From Saccharopolyspora montiporae (lineage in GTDB: Bacteria; Actinomycetota; Actinomycetes; Mycobacteriales; Pseudonocardiaceae): a stretch of 64,000 nucleotides of DNA. Positions within the stretch are counted from its first letter, which is position 1; the number at the start of each line of letters is the position of its first letter. The translations under genes and the position numbers were made by a program. Positions 1 to 8,112 of this stretch are shown here, in pieces. Under the pieces are notes generated by a model, which did no database searches, was not told the origin of the DNA, and worked only from the letters and a program-made list of their open reading frames with translations. The stretch spans positions 175,720 to 239,719 of the forward strand of contig NZ_JADEYC010000015.1 of assembly GCF_015209505.1 (NCBI RefSeq), written 5' to 3'.

Positions 1-715
1 GGACCGGGCCGGGTGCGACCGCGGTACGCCTCCACGAGTGGAAGCGCCCGGTACCGCCCCGGTTCCGGACCGGCCTGACGCGGACCGATCCGGAGTTCCA
101 GCGCCGGCTGCCAGCATGGCGGGCGCCGCCCGGGTCCGCAGGATCGGCGCACCCCGGTGGTCGGCCCGCCCGGTCGTCGCCGGTGAGCGAGTCGGCAGTG
201 CACCGCGCCGTCGGTCGGTGTCCGCCCCGTGCCGGGCGGCCGGTTGCTCGGGGCGGCGGATCCTGCGCACCCGGCACCGTCGCCGGGCAGGGTGTCCGCG
301 CCGGTCGCCGCGGGTCTCGGATCCGGTCGGCGGCCGTCCGTCCGCAGGCCCGGGCATCCGGCAATCCGTTCGCGGGCATTCAACCACCTGGATCGGCGAC
401 GCCGCGTCACCCTGGCAGGGGGTGCTGGTGCGACATCGGTGCGCGGCGAGCACCCGGCTGATCGGCAACCACCCCCCCGTGTCCGCTGTGGACGGTATGC
501 GCAGTTCCGGCCCGCGGAACTCGTGCTGTGCTCCCGCATTCGCGAATGCTGTTCGCCCGTGATCCGGCACCGGAGGTCGTCATCGGAGGTCAGCGCGTTG
601 CGGCCCCGGTTCCGGGGTGACCCGTTCGGGCGGTCATCGGCCAGGGATGAATCCTGAGCAGCCGCCGAGCCCTCTTATCCACCGAGAGAACAGACGAGGG
701 GGCTGGAGGTAACCG
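1..715. other. Long upstream region without a recognisable gene
   Basis: Open frames exist on both strands, but their translations are Arg/Pro/Gly-rich and have no family resemblance, as expected for chance frames in GC-rich DNA. I see no tRNA, hairpin terminator or mobile element. The only distinct elements are a 14-bp palindrome at 536-549 and a Shine-Dalgarno-like GGAGG at 705-709 serving the sigma factor gene. The stretch probably holds the promoter of the downstream cassette and perhaps the decayed or untranslated end of a neighbour outside the window. Confidence 0.5.
536..549. promoter_or_regulatory. 14-bp perfect palindrome, possible operator
   Basis: GCATTCGCGAATGC is perfectly self-complementary. 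It lies about 165 bp before the sigma factor start, in a region with no supported gene. A perfect 14-bp palindrome is uncommon by chance, so a regulator site for the cassette is possible. No promoter hexamers could be assigned with confidence. Confidence 0.3.
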
Positions 716-1309
716 GTGATGCGTGAAACCGGGGACGGAGAATCCACCGCGGACCTGCTGCGGAAGGCGGCGCTGGGCAGCCAGCGCGCGTGGCGGGAGG
801 TGGTGGACCGGAACCACCAGATGGTCTGGGGTGTGGCGCGTGCCTACACGGCGACGTTCGCCGACGCCGAGGACGTGTGCCAGGCGACCTGGCTGCTGCT
901 GGCGGAGAACCTCGACCGGGTGCGGGATCCGGCGGCGCTGCCGGGCTGGCTCGTCACGACCGCCCGGCGGGAATCGATCCGGTTGAGCACGGCTCGGCGG
1001 CGCGAATCGCCGTCGGGGGTCGGTACCGAGGAGATCGGAGCTGTCGGACCGGTCCACCACGTGGATCCGGAGCACGAGGTTCTGCGGTCGATGACGTATT
1101 CGGTGCTGTGGCAGGCGTTTTCCGAGTTGCCGTATCGCTGCCAGCAGCTGCTGCGGGTGCTCGCGGTAGCGCCGGAGGCCAGTTATGCGCAGATCGGCGA
1201 GGTGTTGGGCATGCCGCACGGCTCGATCGGCCCGAAACGGGGGCGCTGCCTGGTCGCGCTGCGCCGTCGGCTGCTGGCCTCGGGAATGCCGGAGGAGGCC
1301 GCGGGATGA
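716..1309 (+). CDS. ECF-like sigma-70 family RNA polymerase sigma factor
   Basis: The 197-aa protein has the two-domain layout of an ECF sigma factor. A region-2 helix bundle runs from about residues 20 to 95 (DAEDVCQATWLLL followed by LPGWLVTTARRESIR), and a region-4 helix-turn-helix from about 125 to 190 (FSELPYRCQQLLRVLA, then SYAQIGEVLGMPHGSIGPKRGR). It should direct RNA polymerase to a small regulon, plausibly including its own cassette. GTG 716 follows GGAGG at a good distance; ATG 719 is an equally possible start. Its stop overlaps the next start by 4 bp (ATGA), so the three cassette genes are probably co-translated. No membrane anti-sigma factor is adjacent, which is unusual for ECF factors. 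Confidence 0.85.
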   Translation: MMRETGDGESTADLLRKAALGSQRAWREVVDRNHQMVWGVARAYTATFADAEDVCQATWLLLAENLDRVRDPAALPGWLVTTARRESIRLSTARRRESPSGVGTEEIGAVGPVHHVDPEHEVLRSMTYSVLWQAFSELPYRCQQLLRVLAVAPEASYAQIGEVLGMPHGSIGPKRGRCLVALRRRLLASGMPEEAAG

Positions 1310-1764
1310 GGAAGCGCACACCTCCGGAGTTGGCCGCCCTGCGGACGGTCTTCGAGTCGGGTGACCCGGTTCCCGGCGCGGTCGTGGCCGCGGCTTACGC
1401 GGCGGGCGGGTATGCGAGTGGTCCGGTTCCCGGACTGGAGTTGGTGGCCGACTCCGCGCAGGCGGCCCGGCGAGTCCGTTCGCGGACCAGGGAACTGACC
1501 TTCACCACCGCCGAGCGGACGCTGGACATGGATCTCGTGCCCGCCCGGCGCGGGTTCCTGCTCGCCACCGGGATCGTGCTGGAGCACGCGGGAGCGGTCG
1601 CGCTGGGCAGTTCGGTCGTGGTGCGCCACCCGCGCGGCGAATGCAGCGGAAAGCTGGACGAGCACGGCAGCTTCCGCATCGCGGGGATTCCGCGGGGGCC
1701 GATCAGCGTGGTGCTGCGTCCGGGCTGCGGCGCGGCCGCCGGTGCGGATTGGCTGGTCTGTTGA
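1306..1764 (+). CDS. Small protein with predicted transthyretin/CnaB-like beta-sandwich, cassette partner
   Basis: A 152-aa protein translationally coupled to the sigma factor (ATGA overlap) and to the CHAT gene (TTGA overlap). Its N-terminal half is helical and Arg-rich with no family I recognise. The C-terminal part, around residues 105-145, has the pattern GSSVVVRHPRGE then GKLDEHGSFRIAGIPRGP, followed by a strand. This resembles the carboxypeptidase-regulatory/transthyretin-like beta-sandwich signature (G..TD.DG.F.L.GLP.G). There is no signal peptide or membrane segment, so it is cytoplasmic. Its position between a sigma factor and a CHAT protease suggests an adaptor, sensor, anti-sigma or substrate role, but that is inference from context only. 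Confidence 0.7.
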   Translation: MRKRTPPELAALRTVFESGDPVPGAVVAAAYAAGGYASGPVPGLELVADSAQAARRVRSRTRELTFTTAERTLDMDLVPARRGFLLATGIVLEHAGAVALGSSVVVRHPRGECSGKLDEHGSFRIAGIPRGPISVVLRPGCGAAAGADWLVC

Positions 1765-4364
1765 CGGCCGGGGTGCGCGCGGTCGTCCGGCGGGCGGCCC
1801 CCGCCGGGCGGGACCGCGTGCCGGAAACGGTCCAGCGCGGGATCGAGCCGTGCGCGGCAGGTGATCCGCACTCGCGCGCGGCCGCGGCGCACGAGGTGGC
1901 CGAGGCCGAGCTCGAACGCGGGCACCTGCGCCGGGCCGCGCACCGCGCGCGGTCCGGCCTGCGCGCCGCGGTCCGGGCCGGGTTGCCGGAGTGCGCTGCC
2001 CGGTTGCGGCTGACCCTGGCCCGGATCGAGCTGGACGGCGGAGATCTCCGAGCGTGCTCCCGGAATCTGCGCGCGGCCGAGCTGCACCTGCCCGATGCCG
2101 ATCGGCCGCGAGCCGTGTGCCTGCGCGGGCTGTTGCTGTGCCAGCGGGACCGGTTCGTCGAGGCCGTCGCGGAACTGACGTCCGCGGTGCGCGGGTTCGG
2201 CGAGACCGGGGACCGCAGCGGGACCGCCCTGGCCCTCGTCGGACGCGGTTCGGCGCGGATGCGTTCCGGCGAGCTCGGTGCGGCCGAACGGGATCTGGTC
2301 GAGGCGGAACGGATCTTCGCCGCGCAGGGGTGTACCGAGCAGGCCGCTGGGTGCGTGCACCGGCGGGCGTGCGCGGCGTTCCGGGCCGGTGATCTCCCCC
2401 GTGCCTTGCGCTTGTTCGAGCGCGCGGTGGCCGCCGGGTTGGACACCGGCTCGTGCCCGGACGTGCTGCTGGACCGCGCCGAGGCGTTGGCCGAGGCGGG
2501 GCTGCACGACGAAGCGCACACCGCGGTGCAGCGGGCCGTGCGGCGGTTGGCCGCGGAGCGCGGTCGCGGGGTGCGGTTGGCCGAGGCGCTGCTGGCCTTG
2601 GCCGGCTGCCGGCTGCGCGCGGGCGATGCCGCAGCCGCTCGGTGCAGCGCCGAGCAGGCCGGGCAGTTGTTCCGCGAGCAGCACAAGCCGGCGTGGGCGG
2701 CGCTCGCGGCGGCCACCGGCCTGCAGGCCAGGCTGCTCGGCGGGGTCTGCTCGTCCCGGGAACTGGTCGCGGCACAGCGCACCGGTCGGCTCTGCGCTGC
2801 GTACGGGTGGGTCGGTCCTGCCGCCCGGCTGTGGCTCACCGCGGCCCGCTGCGCCCACCGGGCGGGCATGCGGCAGCGCTACCGGCGACTGCTGCGGCTC
2901 GCCCGCGGGATCCGCGAGGACGCCGCGGCGACGTCACAGCAGCGCTGCACCGGTTGGCTCGCCGAGGCGCTGCTGGCCGAGGAGGCCGACGAGCCTGCGG
3001 CGCTGTTCGCGGCGTGCCGGGCCGGGTTGCGCGAGGCGCAGGACCACGCCGCGGGCATCGCTCCGTTCGAACTGCGCGCGCAGGCGTTGGCGCCGGTGCA
3101 GGAGCTCGGCGAGGTGGCGGTGCGCGCCTCGCTGCGGTCCGGCTCGGCGCGCGGGGTGCTGCGCTGGACCGAGCGCGTCCGGGCGAGCGCGCTGCACCGG
3201 CCGGCGCTGCTGCCACCCGCGGATCCCGAGCTCGACGCGGCCCTGGTCCGGTTGCGGTCGGCTGCACTGCACGTGCGCGGATCGGCCGCGCCGAAGCCGT
3301 CCCTGGAGCAGGTCGGGGTGCTGGAACAGCAGGTCCGGCACCGGGCGATGCTGGCGCGGGACGGTGTGCGCGGGACGGGGGACGAGCTCTGCCTCGACGA
3401 TGTGCACGACGAACTGGGTGACGCGGTGCTGCTCAGCTTCTTCGGCCATGCCGGGCGGTTGCGCGCCGCATCCGTGGTCTCCGGCCGGGTGCGGCTGCAC
3501 GAGATCGGTGCCAGGGACGAGGTGGACGGGCAGGTCGCACGGCTCGTGCACCTGCTGTCCCGGCAGGCCGAGCGGGACGCCGTGGATCCGGCTGCGGTCC
3601 GCCCGTCGGTACTGGCGCGGGCCGCGCGGCAGGTGCAGTCCCGCCTGCTCGGGCCGGTGCTGGACGAGCTGGGCGAACGTCGTCCCCTGGTGATCGTTCC
3701 GTCCGGGTCGCTGCACGCCGTGCCGTGGTCCGCGCTCCCGGTGTGCCGCGGGCGGGAGGTCACCGCCAGTCCGTCGCTGCGCTGCTGGCTGCGTGCCGCC
3801 CGAGATGCGCGAGCGAACTCCGGGCGCGGCCGGCTGTGGGTGTCCGGACCGGGCCTGGACCACGCGGAGCGGGAGGTCCGCGCGCTGCACGGCGAGGCGG
3901 CTGGACGGCTGCTGACCGGGTCCCGGGCGCGCTGCCCGGATGTGCTGGCCGCGCTGGACGGGGTGCGAATCGCGCACATCGCCGCGCACGGCACCTTCCG
4001 CGACCAGCAGCCGCTGCTGTCCTGCCTGGATCTCGCCGACGGGCCGCTGTACTGCTACGACCTGGACCGGATCCGCACCGCTCCGGCGACCGTGGTGCTC
4101 TCGGCGTGCGAGGTGGGCAGATCGGTGGCCGGTCGTGGCAACCAGGTCAGCGGGGTGGCGGCGACCTTGCTGGGCCGCGGGACGTCGACGGTGATCGCCA
4201 GCGTCGTTCCGGTGCCGGACGAGCGGACCGCGGCGGTGATGCTCTCGCTGCACCGCCGGTTGCGCCGGTCGGTGCCGCCGGCGCAGGCCTTGGCCGCGGC
4301 GCAGCACGAGCACGGGGAGAGCGGGTTCGTCTGCCTCGGCTACGGCGGGAGGTGCGCTCGGTGA
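1761..4364 (+). CDS. TPR-CHAT protein (predicted caspase-like peptidase)
   Basis: About 867 aa. The N-terminal two thirds consist of Ala/Arg-rich helical repeats typical of TPR arrays (repeated A..ERG.LRRA, G....A.RDLVEAE patterns). The C-terminal third is a CHAT domain: a strand followed by HIAAHG (His about residue 743), then DLADGPLYCYDL, then VVLSACEVG (Cys about residue 783). This His/Cys pair is the catalytic dyad of CHAT/caspase-like peptidases. TTG 1761 overlaps the previous stop (TTGA) and is my preferred start; GTG 1773 in the same frame is an alternative. No signal peptide or membrane segment. CHAT proteins are known as separase/caspase relatives that work in conflict or programmed-death-like responses elsewhere; the target here is unknown. 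It ends 17 bp before a convergent aminotransferase gene. Confidence 0.85.
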   Translation: MTAGVRAVVRRAAPAGRDRVPETVQRGIEPCAAGDPHSRAAAAHEVAEAELERGHLRRAAHRARSGLRAAVRAGLPECAARLRLTLARIELDGGDLRACSRNLRAAELHLPDADRPRAVCLRGLLLCQRDRFVEAVAELTSAVRGFGETGDRSGTALALVGRGSARMRSGELGAAERDLVEAERIFAAQGCTEQAAGCVHRRACAAFRAGDLPRALRLFERAVAAGLDTGSCPDVLLDRAEALAEAGLHDEAHTAVQRAVRRLAAERGRGVRLAEALLALAGCRLRAGDAAAARCSAEQAGQLFREQHKPAWAALAAATGLQARLLGGVCSSRELVAAQRTGRLCAAYGWVGPAARLWLTAARCAHRAGMRQRYRRLLRLARGIREDAAATSQQRCTGWLAEALLAEEADEPAALFAACRAGLREAQDHAAGIAPFELRAQALAPVQELGEVAVRASLRSGSARGVLRWTERVRASALHRPALLPPADPELDAALVRLRSAALHVRGSAAPKPSLEQVGVLEQQVRHRAMLARDGVRGTGDELCLDDVHDELGDAVLLSFFGHAGRLRAASVVSGRVRLHEIGARDEVDGQVARLVHLLSRQAERDAVDPAAVRPSVLARAARQVQSRLLGPVLDELGERRPLVIVPSGSLHAVPWSALPVCRGREVTASPSLRCWLRAARDARANSGRGRLWVSGPGLDHAEREVRALHGEAAGRLLTGSRARCPDVLAALDGVRIAHIAAHGTFRDQQPLLSCLDLADGPLYCYDLDRIRTAPATVVLSACEVGRSVAGRGNQVSGVAATLLGRGTSTVIASVVPVPDERTAAVMLSLHRRLRRSVPPAQALAAAQHEHGESGFVCLGYGGRCAR

Positions 4365-4381
4365 CCGCCCGGCCGCGCGGG

Positions 4382-5557
4382 TCAACCGCGTTGCAGTCCG
4401 CTGAGCCGTTCCACCGCGTCGTGCAGCACCTGGTCGCGCTTGCAGAAGGCGAACCGCACCAGGTGCCGGGTGTCGTCCGGGGTATCGCAGAACACCTGCA
4501 CCGGGATGGCGGCGACTCCCACGCGTTCCGGGAGTTCGCGGCAGAGCTGCGCGCCGTCCTGGAAGCCCAGCGGGCGGACGTCGGCGCAGACGAAGTAGGT
4601 GCCTTCGCTGGGCAGGACTCGGAATCCCGCCTGGGACAGGCCCTCGGCGAGCAGGTCCCGCTTGCCCTGCAGGTTCTTGCGCAGCTGCTCGACCCAGTCG
4701 AGCTCGGCGCGCAGCGCGTGCGCGACGGCGGGTTGGAACGGGGCTCCGCCGACGAAGCTCATGAACTGCTTGGCCGCGCGTACCGCCGCCACGAGCTCGG
4801 CGGGTCCGCAGACCCACCCGATCTTCCAGCCGGTGGCGCTGAAGCTCTTGCCCGAGCTGGAGAGGGACAGGGTCCGCTCGGCCATTCCCGGCAAGGTCGC
4901 CAGGGGGTTGTGCGGACGTCCGTCGAAGGTCAGGTGCTCGTAGACCTCATCGGTGATGGCGATCAGGTCGTGTTCCCGGCACACCTCGGCGATCGCGCCG
5001 AGCTCGCCGTCGGTGAGCACCGTTCCCGTGGGGTTGTGCGGGGTGTTCACCACGACCGCCCGGGTGCGCGGTCCGACCGCCGCGCGCAGTGCCGGCACGT
5101 CCAGCTCGAACCGGCCCGAGTCGCCCAGCCGCAGCGGAACGGTGCGCCGGACACCGCCGGCCATCGCGACCGCCACCGGGTACGAGTCGTAGTAGGGCTC
5201 GATCAGCACGACTTCGTCGCCCGGCTCGACCAGCGCGAGCATCGACGCGGTGAGCGCCTCCGTGGCCCCGACCGTGACCAGGATCTCGTCTTCGGGGGCG
5301 TGCTCGATCCCGTAGCGGTCCCCGCGGTGTTCCGAGATCGCCGCGCGCAGCTCGGGTTCGCCGGCTCCCGGCGGGTACTGGTTGACCCCGTCACCGATGG
5401 CCTGCTGCGCGCGCTGCAGCATCCCGGCCGGACCGTCGGTGTCCGGGAAGCCCTGGCCGAGGTTGACCGCGCCCGTGCGTCGCGCCAGTTCCGTGATCTC
5501 GGCGAAGATCGTCGAGGTGAACGGCTGCAGGCGAGAGGTCAGGGCGGGGTGTCGCAC
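4382..5557 (-). CDS. Class I/II PLP aminotransferase (DapC/kynurenine aminotransferase-like)
   Basis: A 391-aa fold-type I aminotransferase. Seen: the N-terminal NLGQGFPDTDGP motif, NQYPPGAGEPELR, the NTPHNPTG motif, the Asp/Tyr pair in ITDEVYEHL, the PLP lysine in SSSGKSFSATGWK and the C-terminal substrate Arg near VRFAFCK. This motif set fits the subgroup that includes actinobacterial N-succinyldiaminopimelate aminotransferase DapC and kynurenine/glutamine transaminases; the exact substrate cannot be read from sequence. The frame is open upstream, but family similarity begins at about GTG 5557 (or GTG 5566). It is divergent from the DUF445 gene with about 100 bp between them. Confidence 0.85.
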   Translation of the reverse strand: MRHPALTSRLQPFTSTIFAEITELARRTGAVNLGQGFPDTDGPAGMLQRAQQAIGDGVNQYPPGAGEPELRAAISEHRGDRYGIEHAPEDEILVTVGATEALTASMLALVEPGDEVVLIEPYYDSYPVAVAMAGGVRRTVPLRLGDSGRFELDVPALRAAVGPRTRAVVVNTPHNPTGTVLTDGELGAIAEVCREHDLIAITDEVYEHLTFDGRPHNPLATLPGMAERTLSLSSSGKSFSATGWKIGWVCGPAELVAAVRAAKQFMSFVGGAPFQPAVAHALRAELDWVEQLRKNLQGKRDLLAEGLSQAGFRVLPSEGTYFVCADVRPLGFQDGAQLCRELPERVGVAAIPVQVFCDTPDDTRHLVRFAFCKRDQVLHDAVERLSGLQRG

Positions 5558-5660
5558 GCGGCACACCCTAGTACCCGCCTGCACCGGCTCCCAGCCCGCG
5601 GACAGGGGCGACTGCGGAGACCGCCCACGGCCGCGTCCGCTGCGCTGCCACAATCGGGCT

Positions 5661-6917
5661 GTGCAGCAGATGGCTGGATCCGAAGTCGAGAAGCGCCGCG
5701 GTCTGCGGCGGATGAAGACCGTGGCGACCGGTTTCTTGGTCGCCGCGATCGTCGTGTACATCATCGCCAGGCTGAACGAGGACGCCGGACCGGCTTGGGT
5801 CGGTTATGTGCGCGCGGCGGCGGAAGCGGGCATGGTCGGTGCGCTGGCCGACTGGTTCGCGGTGACCGCGCTGTTCCGCAGGCCGCTGAGCCTGCCGATC
5901 CCGCATACCGCGATCATCCCGAACCGCAAGGACGCGCTCGGCCGGAGCCTGGGCGAGTTCGTCGGGTCGAACTTCCTGTCCGAGGACGTGGTCCGGGACA
6001 AGCTGGGGCGAGCGGAGATCAGCCGCCGCGCCGGCGAGTGGCTCGACGACGACGAGCATGCGGAACGCGTCACCTCGGAGCTGGCTACGGCCGTGCGCGG
6101 TGCGGTGCGAGTGCTGCGCGACGAGGACGTGCAGGCGGTATTGGAGCAGATCGTCACGCGCAAGGTGGTGGACCAGCAGTGGGGTCCGCCGCTGGGGCGC
6201 CTGCTCGGCCAGGTTTTCGCGGACGGCTCGCACCACAAGCTGGTGGACCTGGTCTGCGACCGGGCCTACGACTGGGTGCGGGACAACTACGAGACGGTCA
6301 TGCGGGTGGTCAGCCAGCGCGCGCCGTCCTGGTCGCCGAGGTTCTTCGATTCGCTGGTCGCGGACAAGATCTACGCCGAGGTGGTGGCCTTCGCCTGGGC
6401 GGTGAAGACCGACCCCGAGCACCAGATGCGACAGGCCGTCGACCGGTTCCTCGTCGAGTTCGCCGACGACCTGCAGAACGATCCGGCGACCGTGGCCAAG
6501 GCCGAGCAGATCAAGCACCAGGTGCTGGCCCACCCGGAGGTGCAGAACGTCATCTCGTCGGCCTGGGGAACGGCCAAGCGGATGCTGTTGGACGCCGCCG
6601 AGGACCCGTCCAGCGAGCTGCGGCTCCGGGTGCGCGAAGGCCTGCGCACGATGGGGGGCAGGCTGGCGCGGGAACCCGAGCTGCAGCGGAAGGTGGACGG
6701 TTGGTTGGAGGGCGCGGCGGTCTACGTCGTGTCCAACTACCGCACCGAGCTCACCACGCTGATCACCGACACGGTCGAGCGCTGGGACGCCCGGGAGACC
6801 TCGCGCAAGATCGAGGTGCAGGTGGGTCGGGACCTGCAGTTCATCCGGATCAACGGCACCGTCGTGGGCGCCCTGGCCGGGCTGACCATCCACACCCTGT
6901 CCGAACTGCTGCTCTGA
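5661..6917 (+). CDS. DUF445 family membrane-associated protein
   Basis: A 418-aa protein matching the DUF445 (YheB/YjiN-like) pattern. A membrane helix near residues 15-40 is followed by the hallmark segment GMVGALADWFAVTALFRRPL and IPHTAIIPNRKD, then a long helical region, a central VVDQQWGPPLGRLLGQ segment, and a C-terminal hydrophobic helix (GTVVGALAGLTIHTLSELLL). The family spans the bacteria and its function is not established; topology suggests an envelope role. GTG 5661 has no clear Shine-Dalgarno sequence and could be leaderless; ATG 5670 is an alternative. Confidence 0.85.
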   Translation: MQQMAGSEVEKRRGLRRMKTVATGFLVAAIVVYIIARLNEDAGPAWVGYVRAAAEAGMVGALADWFAVTALFRRPLSLPIPHTAIIPNRKDALGRSLGEFVGSNFLSEDVVRDKLGRAEISRRAGEWLDDDEHAERVTSELATAVRGAVRVLRDEDVQAVLEQIVTRKVVDQQWGPPLGRLLGQVFADGSHHKLVDLVCDRAYDWVRDNYETVMRVVSQRAPSWSPRFFDSLVADKIYAEVVAFAWAVKTDPEHQMRQAVDRFLVEFADDLQNDPATVAKAEQIKHQVLAHPEVQNVISSAWGTAKRMLLDAAEDPSSELRLRVREGLRTMGGRLAREPELQRKVDGWLEGAAVYVVSNYRTELTTLITDTVERWDARETSRKIEVQVGRDLQFIRINGTVVGALAGLTIHTLSELLL

Positions 6918-6970
6918 CCGGTCGGTGGTGCGGCCGGGGCCGCTCGCCGGACCGGGCAGCGCGGCGGCGC

Positions 6971-7507
6971 TCAGACCGCGTGCCGTTCGCGCCAGGAGCG
7001 CGCCTTCTCCCGGTTGCCGCAGACCCGCATCGAGCACCAGGTGCGCGACCGGTTGCGGGAGCGGTCGTAGAACGCGCACAGGCAGTCCTCGGCCGGGCAG
7101 ATCTTGAGCCGCTCCCAGTGGCCGGTGTGCACCAGTCGCGCCGCGGCGACCAGCACCTTGCCGAGCGCGTCGGTGCCCACCAGCCGCGGAAGACCGTCGT
7201 GCATCTCCACCCGCACCGGCCAGCTCGGGCTGAATCTCGCCGGGCGGACGGTGCCGCAGGCGACCGACTCGCGCATCGTGGTGCGCAGGTCGCGGGCCGC
7301 GTCCACGGCGGGCGGCTCACCCAGCGACTGGTCGGCGCACCAGCGCCGCCATTGGGCGGCATCACCCAGCGCGTCGGTGCCCGCTTCGGCATCGCAGGTG
7401 TTCAGGAAGGACAGGACCAGGTCGAGGTCGCGTTCCGGGCCGAGATCAGCCATCTCCGCAGGAAGAGGCGGTTCCGGAGCGACAGCTCTGCTGTTCACGA
7501 ACACCAT
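6971..7507 (-). CDS. CGNR zinc finger / ABATE-type putative transcriptional regulator
   Basis: A 178-aa protein. Residues about 25-125 match the ABATE (putative stress-induced regulator) fold, beginning LDLVLSFLNTCDAE. The C-terminus carries a CGNR zinc-binding module: CPAEDCLCAFYDRSRNRSRTWCS followed by CGNREKARSWRER, with Cys residues arranged to bind one zinc. Such proteins are predicted DNA- or RNA-binding regulators. It is divergent from a VOC-family gene, and the shared intergenic region contains GGTTAC repeats that could be its operators. Confidence 0.85.
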   Translation of the reverse strand: MVFVNSRAVAPEPPLPAEMADLGPERDLDLVLSFLNTCDAEAGTDALGDAAQWRRWCADQSLGEPPAVDAARDLRTTMRESVACGTVRPARFSPSWPVRVEMHDGLPRLVGTDALGKVLVAAARLVHTGHWERLKICPAEDCLCAFYDRSRNRSRTWCSMRVCGNREKARSWRERHAV

Positions 7508-7519
7508 CGTAAGTCAATA

Positions 7520-7597
7520 GGCGGTTGCGCCGCGCAGATGTAACCGCCAATCTAGGCATACTGGTTACTAACCTGTCACCAGGATTCACTGGTTACT
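7520..7597. promoter_or_regulatory. Divergent control region with GGTTAC repeats
   Basis: The direct repeat ACTGGTTACT occurs at 7560-7569 and 7588-7597. An inverted copy of the core, GTAACC, lies at 7540-7545. GGCGGTT (7520-7526) pairs with AACCGCC (7542-7548). The stretch is much less GC-rich than its surroundings. This arrangement suits an operator cluster read by the adjacent CGNR-type regulator, which would control itself, the VOC gene, or both. The link is inferred from position only. Confidence 0.45.
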
Positions 7598-7648
7598 CGG
7601 GCGGTGCGACGCGCGCGGTCCGGATCCGATGATCGACGTGGAGGAGAC

Positions 7649-8032
7649 ATGGCCCCGAGACGGCTCGCCGCCTACGTGCTGGACTGCCCCGACCCGCGAG
7701 CGCTCGCCGACTTCTACGGCAGGCTGCTCGACTGGGCGGTCGACGAGAGCGCTTCCGATGCGGACTGGGTGGAGCTCGCCGATCCGGCGGGCGGTGCCCC
7801 GCTGTCCTTCCAGCGCGACCCGGGCCACCGCCGCCCGACCTGGCCGGGCCGGGAGCTCCCGCAGATGGCGCACCTCGACATCCGGGTGTCGACCCTGCAG
7901 GAGGGCGCTGAGCTGGCACTGGCGGCCGGCGCCGTCCCGCTGGAGCAGCCCGCCGGCCAGCTGGACGCGAACTTCCGGGTGTACGCCGATCCCGCCGGGC
8001 ACCCGTTCTGCATGTGCGCCTGCGCGGAGTGA
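7649..8032 (+). CDS. VOC (glyoxalase/bleomycin-resistance fold) family protein
   Basis: A 127-aa protein starting at ATG 7649, preceded by GGAGGAGA. Paired beta-alpha-beta-beta-beta modules are visible: LAAYVLDCPDPRALADFYGRLL at the N-terminus and MAHLDIRVSTLQEGAELALAAGA in the second half, ending YADPAGHPFCMCAC. This is the common actinobacterial glyoxalase-like type of unknown substrate. His in MAHLD and the final region could supply metal ligands, though the usual first-module ligand is not obvious. It is divergent from the CGNR regulator. Confidence 0.85.
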   Translation: MAPRRLAAYVLDCPDPRALADFYGRLLDWAVDESASDADWVELADPAGGAPLSFQRDPGHRRPTWPGRELPQMAHLDIRVSTLQEGAELALAAGAVPLEQPAGQLDANFRVYADPAGHPFCMCACAE

Positions 8033-8043
8033 TCGCGAACAGG

Positions 8044-8086
8044 TGCAAGCAGGGTGCTTGCAATAGCTAGCACCCGAGGTTATCGT
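8044..8086 (+). promoter_or_regulatory. Promoter with operator for the XRE regulator gene
   Basis: TGCAAGCA (8044-8051) and TGCTTGCA (8055-8062) form a perfect 8-bp inverted repeat with a 3-base spacer. A further related half-site GCTAGCA follows at 8066-8072. The right arm overlaps a -35 hexamer TTGCAA (8058-8063), which is 17 bp from a -10 hexamer TATCGT (8081-8086). An operator across the -35 of a gene encoding a DNA-binding protein is the usual arrangement for autorepression. Confidence 0.6.
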
Positions 8087-8112
8087 GGGTGTTGACCGGA
8101 AGGTGCACACCG

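Noticed and set aside
3725..7543. Very long plus-strand open frame across the CHAT end, the aminotransferase and DUF445 genes
   Set aside because: Its translation is Arg/Gly/Pro-rich without motifs, and it overlaps genes with clear family signatures in other frames. Such frames are a GC-content effect.
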